DNA of 19,433 bases, from positions 1-19,433 of the forward strand of contig DIWJ01000046.1 in the NCBI GenBank assembly GCA_002428445.1, given 5' to 3'. Positions 7,012 to 14,189 of the stretch are shown here, in pieces. Position numbers and translations under genes: made by a program. The notes beneath the pieces are model-generated. The model was not told the DNA's origin and ran no database searches. It worked only from the letters and a program-made list of their open reading frames with translations. This DNA comes from Syntrophaceae bacterium UBA6109 (lineage in GTDB: Bacteria; Desulfobacterota; Syntrophia; Syntrophales; UBA6109). How positions within the stretch are numbered: the first letter of the stretch is position 1; each line of letters opens with the position of its first letter.

Positions 7012-7374
7012 ATGACCCGGAGAACTGCAAATGGCGGGACCGCTGCCGACGCTCACGGCGGGACGCTGAATCCCTCGCCGCGCATCCGGCGCGAGATCCG
7101 GACCGTCCGCCTCATGATCGGCATGTTCTGCCGCCGGCGCCACGGGGGAGAAGAGCTCTGCGACGAGTGCCGCGAACTGAGCAGCTATGCCGAAGGCAAG
7201 GCGACACGTTGCCGTTTCGGTGCCAAGAAGCCCGCCTGCTCGGACTGTCCCATCCACTGCTACCAGCCGGCGATGCGGGAGAAGATCCGCGTTGTCATGC
7301 GCTACGCCGGTCCCCGGATGGTCTGGCGACACCCCGTCCTCGCCCTGCGCCACCTTCTGGACGGAAAGTCATGA
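7012..7374 (+). CDS. Nitrous oxide-stimulated promoter family protein, Cys-rich
   Basis: This 120-residue cytoplasmic protein carries the hallmark of the nitrous-oxide-stimulated-promoter family: RREIRTVRLMIGMFCRRRH, then LCDECREL, a Cys near 67 and a CSDCPIHCYQPAMRE block, ending RYAGPRMVWRHP. Seven cysteines (40, 50, 53, 67, 76, 79, 83) suggest a metal or Fe-S site, but the biochemical role of the family is unknown as far as I know. AAGGA lies about eight bases before the ATG. The stop overlaps the start of the MFS gene as ATGA, so the two are probably translated together. Confidence 0.85.
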   Translation: MTRRTANGGTAADAHGGTLNPSPRIRREIRTVRLMIGMFCRRRHGGEELCDECRELSSYAEGKATRCRFGAKKPACSDCPIHCYQPAMREKIRVVMRYAGPRMVWRHPVLALRHLLDGKS

Positions 7375-8558
7375 AGGACGACAAGAACCGCCTCTGGACG
7401 GCGAGCTTCACCTGCGCCTTCCTGGCCAATTTCATCACCGGCTTCTGTTTTTTGACGCTGATGCCGACGCTGCCGTTCTATCTGGCCGAACGGTTCCAGG
7501 CCGATGCGGCCGTGATCGGACTCGTCGTTTCCTGCTACATCATCGCCGCCCTGCTGGCGCGGCCCTTTTCCAGCTATCTCGTCGACGGCTTCTCCCGCAA
7601 GGCGGTTTACGTCGTCTCCTATGTCCTTTTTGTCGCGACCTTTGCCGGTTACATCCTCGCGGATTCAACGACGGTGTTCTTTGTCCTGCGCCTCTGGCAC
7701 GGCGCGGTCTGGGGCGTCATTACAACAGCCGGGGCTACCGTGGCAATCGACATCATGCCGCCGGCGCGGCGAGGCGAAGGAATCGGTTATTTCGGCCTTG
7801 CCGGCGTTCTCGCGATGGCCGTGGGCCCGCTCGCGGGGATGTTCCTCTATGAACGATGGGGTTTTCTTCCGCTCTTCTGTACGTTCCTCTTCCTGGGCAC
7901 AGCCGGCATCGTCGCGGCACTGCTCATCAGGACACCGGCCCGTCCGCTCGTCAGACATCAGGCCCTTTCCTGGGACCGCTTCATCGTCGTCAAGGCGATT
8001 CCCATCGGCGTGAATTTTGTCCTCGCCGCGACCGCCTACGGCATGGTGCTGTCCTTCGCAGCGGTGTACGGAAGGGAGATCGGCGTTGCCAACACGGGGC
8101 TGTATTTTCTCCTGATGGCGTTCGGGACAGGCGGCGCGCGGGTTGTTTCAGGGAAGATGATCGACGGCGGCAGACTCCACCGGGCGGCGATCACGGGAGG
8201 AATCATCTTCGCCGCCAGCCTCGTCCTCCTCACCTTCAGCCGGACGGCATCCGTCTATTTTCTGTCGGCCCTGGCGACGGGCATCGGCGGCGGGATCCTC
8301 TTCCCGGTCTTCCAGGCGGTCTTCGTGAACATGGTCCCGCACAGCCAGCGGGGGACGGCGAACTCCACGTACTTCACGGCGCTCGATCTGGGCGTCGGCG
8401 GCGGGATCTACCTCGCGGGCGAGGTGGCCGATCTGGCGGGACTATCGACAGCCTTCGGCATCGGCGCCGCCGCCAGCATCGTTTCGGTCCTCTATTACAT
8501 CGGGATTTCAATGCCGAGCTACCGGAAGAATACGAAGGACATCAGCCCGCCGGAATGA
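7371..8558 (+). CDS. MFS transporter, 12 transmembrane segments
   Basis: The 395-residue hydrophobic protein has about twelve membrane segments. It carries an MFS motif A-like loop between segments 2 and 3 (ARPFSSYLVDGFSRKAVY, about 63-80) and the usual duplicated halves split by a basic loop (RTPARPLVRHQ). It belongs to the drug or metabolite exporter type of the major facilitator superfamily in the inner membrane. The substrate cannot be read from sequence. The start is the ATG at 7371, four bases inside the preceding Cys-rich gene, so the pair is translationally coupled. The frame is open further upstream, but that stretch does not look like an MFS N-terminus. It is convergent with the caspase-fusion gene. 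Confidence 0.9.
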   Translation: MKDDKNRLWTASFTCAFLANFITGFCFLTLMPTLPFYLAERFQADAAVIGLVVSCYIIAALLARPFSSYLVDGFSRKAVYVVSYVLFVATFAGYILADSTTVFFVLRLWHGAVWGVITTAGATVAIDIMPPARRGEGIGYFGLAGVLAMAVGPLAGMFLYERWGFLPLFCTFLFLGTAGIVAALLIRTPARPLVRHQALSWDRFIVVKAIPIGVNFVLAATAYGMVLSFAAVYGREIGVANTGLYFLLMAFGTGGARVVSGKMIDGGRLHRAAITGGIIFAASLVLLTFSRTASVYFLSALATGIGGGILFPVFQAVFVNMVPHSQRGTANSTYFTALDLGVGGGIYLAGEVADLAGLSTAFGIGAAASIVSVLYYIGISMPSYRKNTKDISPPE

Positions 8559-8605
8559 GGTTGAAGGTGTTGCGTTCCGCATTCTTCCCCGAACGGCGGC
8601 GGAAA

Positions 8606-8628
8606 TGCCCCGGCCTCATTTCGGGGCA
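8606..8628. terminator. Possible bidirectional terminator hairpin between convergent genes
   Basis: TGCCCCG (8606-8612) and CGGGGCA (8622-8628) form a 7-bp GC-rich stem in the short gap between the MFS gene and the caspase-fusion gene, overlapping the latter's stop codon. T-runs are poor on both sides (TTTCC on the minus strand), so efficiency is doubtful. Confidence 0.35.
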
Positions 8629-10589
8629 AGGCGCGCCCATTGGACCAGGCTCGACATCTCCTCGGATTCGGCGCGCAGGGCCCGCGACAGGTCGAGGGGC
8701 GGGACGTCGACGATATCGAGAGACATGGCGAGCAGATTCTTTCTGAGTTCGGCGTCTCGCAGGCCCTTCGATACTTCGTGATACCAGCGCGCCACCGCCT
8801 CCGGCGCGATTCCGCGCGGGGCGAACAAACCATACCAGGCCGTCAGATCCACGCCGGAAATGCCGAGCTGGTCGAAGGTCGGCACGTCCGGAAGGGCGTA
8901 AGACCTTCTATCGCCTGTCAGCGCCAGCGCCCGCAGCTTTCCCGATTTGAGGTGGGAAGCCGCGGATCCCGCATCGAGAAACGCCGCACCCACATGGCCC
9001 CCGAGGAGGGCCACCGCCGCTGGACCCTGTCCGGCAAAGGAAACGGGCGTCCATGAAGCCCCGGTCGCTTTCTTGAAGGCCTCGCACGCCAGGTGCGAGA
9101 GGCTGCCCTGGCCTGCCGAACCGCAAGTCAGCGAACGAGACGCCACCTGCCTGATGTCGCCCGATGCAGTCGCCGGGACAACGAGGACCTGGGGAGACCG
9201 GGCGAACTGGATGATCGGCGCGAAGTCGGACTGGGGGTCGAAAGGCAGGCTTCTCTGCAGCGCCTTGTTCACCGTCATGATCCCGTTGTTGGCAAGCAGC
9301 AGAGTAGTTCCGTCCGGCGCCGCTTGAGATACAGAAGACGCGCCGATGCTTCCGCCAGCGCCCGTCTTGTTCACGATGACGATCGGCTGTCCCACCGCCG
9401 GCGAGAGATGCTTCGCAAGGATTCGCCCCGCCATGTCGCTCGATCCTCCCGCCCCAAAGGGCACGATCATCTGCACGGGTTTCCTGGGCGACCAGGTCGA
9501 GGCGGGCGGCTTCACGCCGCCCGACCCGCCTTGACCGGGCCTCGGCTCTGCGATGGAAGCGATTGCCGGAGCAGGCGCGGGTGCCGGCGCCGCGGAAACC
9601 TGAACGGAAGACCGCGCCGCCAGGCGGTTCCGCGCCAGGCCGGCGAAGTGCCCGTTCGGGAAACGGCCGAGATACTCCTCGAAGTCCGCCGGGTTCGTGC
9701 TGTTCTTGATCGTGTCCCAGAAGGCAAGCTCGATCGCCGGGGAATCGGCGGTCTGTGCGTCCCTGCCGGCGGACGGGCGCAGGGATGCGACTTTCGTCCT
9801 CTGCCCCGGATGAAAGGCGAAATCGCCGATCAGCGACGATGAATCCCAGGGGATCTGTTTCCCGCCGGTTTCCCGGGACACGCCCTGGCGGACCCGCTTG
9901 AATACCCGCTCGATGTCCGACTCGGGGTCCTGCAGGCTCCGCAGGAGATGCTTCGTGAAGATGCCGTTCCGCCCCGCTCCGTCCCCGGCGACCGATCCCG
10001 GCGCCGTGGCGAAGGCGACGAACGTCCCCCTGGCAGCTTCCATCCGCGCAAGTCCTCGCTCTGCGGACCGCGAACTCTTGTAGAAGGGATTGTTCCGGCA
10101 GGCGTCGAGGACGACGATATTGACGCGGTTCTGCGCCTCTTCCATGGCGGCAACGATCAGGTTCGCGTCCACGGCCTGGTCTTCGAGTTCGAATTCGTTC
10201 TGGATGTCCGCCCCGACCGGAATGAGGAAATTTCGCCCGCTGCTCTGCGCCCCGTGGCCGGCGAAGAAGAAAAGGCCGACGCCGCCCCGGCGGATATCGC
10301 CGGCAAAATCGCGGATGGCCTGCTTCATCTGCCGCTGCGTCGCATTCTGGCGCATTGTTACCTTGAAGCCGAGGTTCGACAGGGCCCGGGCCACGTCCTG
10401 CGCGTCGTTGGGGGGATTCTTCAGCGGGGCGTCTTTATAGGCGCCGTTTCCGATGAGAAGGGCGATGCGTTGTTCGCCCGCGGCATCGGCGGGAACGACG
10501 CTGAGGTCGCGCTGCTGGGAATATCCGAAAACAGGGAAAGTCAACAACAGGCCGATCAGCAGCAGAATTGCATACCGGACACTTCGCAT
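8616..10589 (-). CDS. Exported caspase-fold (peptidase C14) protein fused to a TctC/Bug solute-binding domain
   Basis: The 657-residue protein starts with a signal peptide (hydrophobic 6-22). A caspase p20-like domain follows (about 40-262), with RIALLIGNGAY, the catalytic His in FFFAGHGA (His112), the catalytic Cys in VVLDACRNNPF (Cys164) and the IPWDSSSLIGDFAF end typical of bacterial caspase homologues. A short linker repeat (FWDTIKNSTNPADFEEYLGRFP, cited in parts near 290-311) and a Pro/Ala-rich hinge (333-366) come next. Residues 367-657 form a whole Bug/TctC periplasmic binding protein: KPVQMIVPFGAGGSSDMAGR, then NKTGAGGSIG, DGTTLLLANN, LPDVPTFDQLG and GLFAPRGIAP. Bug proteins bind carboxylates in the periplasm. 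The fusion suggests a ligand-gated periplasmic protease (inference). GGGGGGAA is the ribosome site, and a strong promoter lies at 10662-10690. Confidence 0.9.
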   Translation of the reverse strand: MRSVRYAILLLIGLLLTFPVFGYSQQRDLSVVPADAAGEQRIALLIGNGAYKDAPLKNPPNDAQDVARALSNLGFKVTMRQNATQRQMKQAIRDFAGDIRRGGVGLFFFAGHGAQSSGRNFLIPVGADIQNEFELEDQAVDANLIVAAMEEAQNRVNIVVLDACRNNPFYKSSRSAERGLARMEAARGTFVAFATAPGSVAGDGAGRNGIFTKHLLRSLQDPESDIERVFKRVRQGVSRETGGKQIPWDSSSLIGDFAFHPGQRTKVASLRPSAGRDAQTADSPAIELAFWDTIKNSTNPADFEEYLGRFPNGHFAGLARNRLAARSSVQVSAAPAPAPAPAIASIAEPRPGQGGSGGVKPPASTWSPRKPVQMIVPFGAGGSSDMAGRILAKHLSPAVGQPIVIVNKTGAGGSIGASSVSQAAPDGTTLLLANNGIMTVNKALQRSLPFDPQSDFAPIIQFARSPQVLVVPATASGDIRQVASRSLTCGSAGQGSLSHLACEAFKKATGASWTPVSFAGQGPAAVALLGGHVGAAFLDAGSAASHLKSGKLRALALTGDRRSYALPDVPTFDQLGISGVDLTAWYGLFAPRGIAPEAVARWYHEVSKGLRDAELRKNLLAMSLDIVDVPPLDLSRALRAESEEMSSLVQWARLAPK

Positions 10590-10661
10590 GATCCGTTCCC
10601 CCCGAGGTTGTAGGATGCAGCGGCGGCAATCCTCTGAAACAGCATGAACAGGAAGCGGTTC

Positions 10662-10690
10662 TTTATAGAAGAAGCGGAACTGATCGTCAA
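10662..10690 (-). promoter_or_regulatory. Predicted sigma70-type promoter of the caspase-TctC gene
   Basis: On the minus strand TTGACG (10685-10690), a 17-base spacer and TATAAA (10662-10667). It lies between the end of the DUF2284 gene and the caspase-fusion start, leaving a leader of about 65 bases. The caspase-fusion gene can therefore be transcribed independently of its upstream neighbour. Confidence 0.6.
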
Positions 10691-10731
10691 GAGCAAGCCG
10701 TCACACCGATGGGAAACAGCGTCCTTCGTCT

Positions 10732-11280
10732 TCAGTCCACGAGCATGAGGCAGAAGGTATCGCGCGTTTCTTTTTCTTCCTGCAGGGTTTCGATGGCAAA
10801 GCTGTTGTTCCGCGCCGTCTGAAAAACATCGATCCCGCAGGCCTCCATGGCGGGCCTTGCCCAGTCGCCGTGCCGGCAGGGATCGCCGGTGGTTTTTCCG
10901 CATTGCCGGCACAGCCGGCAGGGCCCGGCCAGAAAGACGAAGGCCCTGTAGTATCCGTCCTTGAAGAGGTCTTCCTCAACAGTGACCAGAAAACGGAAAT
11001 ACTTCTGCAGCCGCTTTTCCCGGTCCGGCGCCGCCGGCGACGCGACATGAATGAGCATTGCGCGTCCGTACGAATTCAGGACCTTCCTCGTCTCTTCCGC
11101 CGTCGGCGTGGAGGGCGGGCAGCAGTGGCCGCAATCATAGCCCCCGCAGCCGAACTGGCACTTCATCCGCACCCACGGCGCCGTCACGACGCTGGAAGGA
11201 TGAACGATCTTCACGGCGGTAGCCCCTGCTTTCCGCATGCGGTCGGAGTAGGCCCTCAGGCTCTTGCCGTTCATAAGCAT
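10732..11280 (-). CDS. DUF2284 predicted metal-binding protein
   Basis: This 182-residue cytoplasmic protein is dense in cysteine. It has an N-terminal block CQFGCGGYDCGHCCPP, a middle block AGPCRLCRQCG with a nearby DPC, and then the MEACGIDVFQTA segment. This pattern is that of the DUF2284 family, annotated as predicted metal-binding, probably an Fe-S protein; its reaction is unknown to me. The start at 11280 is chosen for the AGGAAGAGG directly upstream. The frame remains open to 11346, but the added residues are not family-like. It is divergent from the ICMT-type gene across about 100 bp and upstream of the caspase fusion in the same direction, though that gene has its own promoter. Confidence 0.85.
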   Translation of the reverse strand: MLMNGKSLRAYSDRMRKAGATAVKIVHPSSVVTAPWVRMKCQFGCGGYDCGHCCPPSTPTAEETRKVLNSYGRAMLIHVASPAAPDREKRLQKYFRFLVTVEEDLFKDGYYRAFVFLAGPCRLCRQCGKTTGDPCRHGDWARPAMEACGIDVFQTARNNSFAIETLQEEKETRDTFCLMLVD

Positions 11281-11378
11281 TGACCTCTTCCTGGTTCCAT
11301 GCGAATCTGCAGATCCTGAAAGTGCAATTACCGGAGACTGACGCAATCTGCATGGCGTAAGACAAGGACGAAGACGAC

Positions 11379-11943
11379 ATGTCCATGGCCGGTCTGCGCG
11401 AAAGAATTGTCAATTTCATCTACAAGACCGCGACGGGCTCTAAGGAAGACCCGCCTGCTTCTTACACCCGTCGGCGGCGGGATCTTTTTCTGCTTCGTCC
11501 TGGCGACGCTGTTCGGCGCTTTCTATATCGACGGGCTTTTCGGCCTTCCAAAATTCCCGGCGGGGACTTATGCCGTCGCCGCTTCCTCCCCTTTTTTGGC
11601 TGTCGGCGGCTGGATCTGGGCATGGTCCGGCTGGCGCTTCTTCAGGACGGAAGGGACACCGGTCCCGATCAATCCGCCGCCCGCCCTCATCACGGACGGC
11701 CCTTACGCCTATTCGCGGAACCCGATGATGACAGGCCTCTTTCTTCTCATGGCCGGCATAGGCATTTTCTCCGGATCGATATCGCTCACGTTTGTGATGA
11801 CACCCCTCTTTGCGCTCGCCTGCATTCTGGAAATCAAGCACATCGAGGAACCGGAACTTGAAAAACGCTTCGGCAGGGCCTACGTCGAATATCGCGAGAG
11901 AACCCCGCGCCTCTTTCCCGTCTTCCACCCCAGACTCCGCTGA
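11379..11943 (+). CDS. ICMT-type membrane methyltransferase, apparent one-base frameshift near 11441-11446
   Basis: From 11443 on, the reading encodes a membrane protein with four or so hydrophobic spans and the isoprenylcysteine/phospholipid methyltransferase signature. This includes ITDGPYAYSRNPMMTG, then EEPELEKRFGRAYVEYRERTPRLFP, the S-adenosylmethionine-binding C-terminus of the ICMT/PEMT group. That frame is open only to a TTG at 11407 and has AT-rich third positions there, unlike a gene. The frame starting at ATG 11379 gives MSMAGLRERIVNFIYKTATG with GC-rich third positions and an AAGGA ten bases upstream. It joins the main frame (RKTRLLLTPVG) if one base near TCTAAGGAAG is dropped. 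I therefore annotate the whole span as one gene. It may be a true frameshift or a sequencing error. The methyl acceptor is unknown. Confidence 0.75.
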
Positions 11944-11973
11944 AGGGCTCCATCTTTTTCGACGGAATGACGT

Positions 11974-13542
11974 TTAACGGCACCAGCGGGATATGACGAC
12001 GGCCAGGACCTTCGTCGCCGTCATCAGGTCTTCGAGGTCCACCCACTCGTCCAGGGCATGGACGTTGCCTCCGGCAGGCCCGTAGGCAACGGTCGACATC
12101 TGACCCGCGTTGCCGAGATGGCGCATGTCGCCGGCCGCATGGGCGACGCCCGGGCCCAGCCACCCCAGTACCTTCCCGATAATCTCCTCATCCCGGCGAT
12201 CATCAGATCGGCCAACGGCCGGCAGCCGGAAACCCGCCACGCGGATTTCCTTGCCGGCGACGTCCCGGTAGGCCTCCCGGATTGCCTTGACAATCGGTGC
12301 ATCGGGCAGGTTGTTGTAGGCTTCCGCGTAATGGGCGATCGCAACGGCGGGAGGATTCTCCCGCAGCCGGGGGTCCCCCTGGGCCGCCTTCGCGACGGCA
12401 TCGTTGAGGATATTCCAGACGTTCCAGACGCCCGGAATGCCCGCGAAGTCGGTATGGCGGGGGAAAACGTTGAAGAAAAGAGCCCCGTGCAGCACGCAGT
12501 CCCGCGCGGAACTGGCCGTGAAATTGCCGCCGCGGACAATGCCGACCGCAAGCTGAAAGATCCCCGGCCCGTACAGACGGTTGAGATCTCTTTCCAGAAC
12601 CGCCAGTGCGTTGATGACAACGGCCATCTTCTCGACGGCACCCACACTGTACGGCTCGCCGGTCCTTCCTTCTCCCGGCGGCGGCATCTGCGGGCGCCCT
12701 TCCGCATAGATCTCACGGCCCTTCGTGCGGACCTCGAAATACAGGACGCCGGAGGAATCATCGACGACCCTGCCGGAGCCGGTACTTCCGTTCATGATCG
12801 CGGCGTCGGCCTTGTAGCCCCGCAGGACGCAGCCCAGCGTCCCGTTGCCGGAATACTCGCCGTTGACGACGCTCTGCAGGATCACGTCACCCTTGAGACG
12901 GATCCCCGCTTCGACAACGGCCTGCACGGCCTTCTGCGCCGCCACGAGTCCCCCCTTCATGTCCGCCGCGCCGCGTCCGTAGAGGCGGTTGACGACGCTC
13001 TGCGCCCCGAAGGGCACCGCCTTCCAGCTCTTCTCGTCTCCCAGGTTGATGGTATCCGCGTGCCCGTTCAGGATCAGCGACTTGCCGCCGCCCGATCCCT
13101 TGAGCAGGCCGACGACGTTGGGGCGGCCCCGGTAGCTCTTGACGGCGTCGTAGGGAGATCGCATCAGTGATTCGTAGGTGAAGCGGCCCGGGGCGGAAAG
13201 CGCCAGGCCCCATTCCGGCTGCCAGCGCGACGGATTCTGGGCGACGTCGGGAAATTTCTCGAACAGTTCCCTGACGTCGGGCTCCCAGACGTCGACGTCC
13301 ATCCCCATGCGCCGGAAAGACCCCGCCTGGTATTTCTGGACGTCCCCTTCGTCGCCGGTGCGGCTGGGGATTCTGACCAGCGTCGCCAGCGCATCGATGA
13401 TCTCGGCGCGTTTCCCGTCGATCGCATCGACCAGCTTCTTCTCTTCCCTGCTCAGGCCCGCTGCCTGCGCATCGGCGGCCGCCGTGAGGAAGACGATGAA
13501 AAGCGCCAGAGTCGTGATGCATAGAGACCGCCAGACTCTCAT
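11974..13542 (-). CDS. Exported M20-family peptidase-like protein lacking the general-base Glu
   Basis: The 522-residue protein has a Sec signal peptide (hydrophobic 8-25, likely cut after AQA) and the two-domain layout of M20 metallopeptidases (ArgE/DapE/CPG2). The NGHADT motif (His161, Asp163), the bridging Asp in GRGAADMKGG (Asp194) and a late His (GGNVHALDEW, His495) are present. The usual DEE motif that supplies the general base and a metal ligand reads NGE here (227-229), so the base is Gly. The GEPT-like ligand segment reads NGST (251-254), and the lid-domain His of GRAAHA-type motifs is Tyr (GREIYAEG). It may be inactive or a binding protein. It is the third gene of an operon with PDZ-caspase and MORN genes, 44 bp after the latter. 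Confidence 0.85.
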   Translation of the reverse strand: MRVWRSLCITTLALFIVFLTAAADAQAAGLSREEKKLVDAIDGKRAEIIDALATLVRIPSRTGDEGDVQKYQAGSFRRMGMDVDVWEPDVRELFEKFPDVAQNPSRWQPEWGLALSAPGRFTYESLMRSPYDAVKSYRGRPNVVGLLKGSGGGKSLILNGHADTINLGDEKSWKAVPFGAQSVVNRLYGRGAADMKGGLVAAQKAVQAVVEAGIRLKGDVILQSVVNGEYSGNGTLGCVLRGYKADAAIMNGSTGSGRVVDDSSGVLYFEVRTKGREIYAEGRPQMPPPGEGRTGEPYSVGAVEKMAVVINALAVLERDLNRLYGPGIFQLAVGIVRGGNFTASSARDCVLHGALFFNVFPRHTDFAGIPGVWNVWNILNDAVAKAAQGDPRLRENPPAVAIAHYAEAYNNLPDAPIVKAIREAYRDVAGKEIRVAGFRLPAVGRSDDRRDEEIIGKVLGWLGPGVAHAAGDMRHLGNAGQMSTVAYGPAGGNVHALDEWVDLEDLMTATKVLAVVISRWCR

Positions 13543-13586
13543 ACCGATAAAGACCTCATACCTGTCGGGGTGTTTTTTGCCGTGAA

Positions 13587-14156
13587 CTACTCCAGCCGTT
13601 TCAGGACTTTGTACTTGACGGGACTTTCCTGCTCGACCAGATAGCGGCGGCCGTCGGGATAGATCAGCGTTCCCTGTCCTTCCATCTTGTCGCCGCGGAA
13701 GACGCCTTGCATCCGGCGGCCGTCAGGATAGACCAGAGCGCCTTCGCCGCTGGGCAAGTCGTCGACAAACGACCCTTCCCAGCGCACGCCGTCCAGGTAG
13801 GTAAAAACCCCCTTCCCGTTGCGCCGGCCGGCCTTGAACTCGCCCTCGTACTTCTCGCCGTTGCTCAGGACATAGGTACCCTGGCCCTCGAAGAGGCTGT
13901 CTCGGAACGCGCCAACGTATTTCGCACCGTCGGCAAAGGTGTAGGCGCCCTGGCCGGTGCGTTTGCCGCCGACGTGCTGGCCTTCGTATGTCGCGCCGTC
14001 GACGTGCCGGTAAGTCCCGACGCCGTTTTCGCAGTCGCCCTTGATGCACTCGACCCTTTCGAGAGCCGTCTGCTCAGCCGCCGGGGCGGCGACCGGGAAA
14101 AGAAGAAACGCCAGAACTGCAAGAACCGCAAACGCCGGGCCTGTCCATCGATTCAT
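13587..14156 (-). CDS. Exported MORN-repeat protein
   Basis: The 189-residue protein has a signal peptide (hydrophobic 8-27, APAAEQ cleavage region) followed by five to six MORN repeats of 22-24 residues from about 45 to 172. Examples are GVGTYRHVDGATYEGQ, GQGAYTFADGAKYVGAF, GKGVFTYLDGVRWEGSF and GQGTLIYPDGRRY. MORN repeats form an elongated beta-sheet used for protein or lipid contact. In bacteria the role is mostly unknown. Two cysteines (37, 42) lie just before the repeats and could form a disulphide. GAGGTGAT precedes the ATG. It lies 33 bp after the PDZ-caspase gene and 44 bp before the M20-like gene, so the three are one operon. Confidence 0.9.
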   Translation of the reverse strand: MNRWTGPAFAVLAVLAFLLFPVAAPAAEQTALERVECIKGDCENGVGTYRHVDGATYEGQHVGGKRTGQGAYTFADGAKYVGAFRDSLFEGQGTYVLSNGEKYEGEFKAGRRNGKGVFTYLDGVRWEGSFVDDLPSGEGALVYPDGRRMQGVFRGDKMEGQGTLIYPDGRRYLVEQESPVKYKVLKRLE

Positions 14157-14189
14157 GTTCCATCACCTCGCTGAAATGCGGGGAATCGG

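Noticed and set aside
6867..7370. Open frame extending the MFS gene upstream to overlap the YvcK-like stop
   Set aside because: The translation is Arg/Cys-rich low-quality sequence that is an out-of-frame reading of the Cys-rich gene. The MFS start at 7371 fits the family.
7856..8746. 296-codon plus-strand ORF inside and past the MFS gene
   Set aside because: It is an out-of-frame, Arg/Gly-rich reading of the transporter gene.
12058..13170. 370-codon ORF on the plus strand opposite the M20-like gene
   Set aside because: It is an antisense shadow with no family features.
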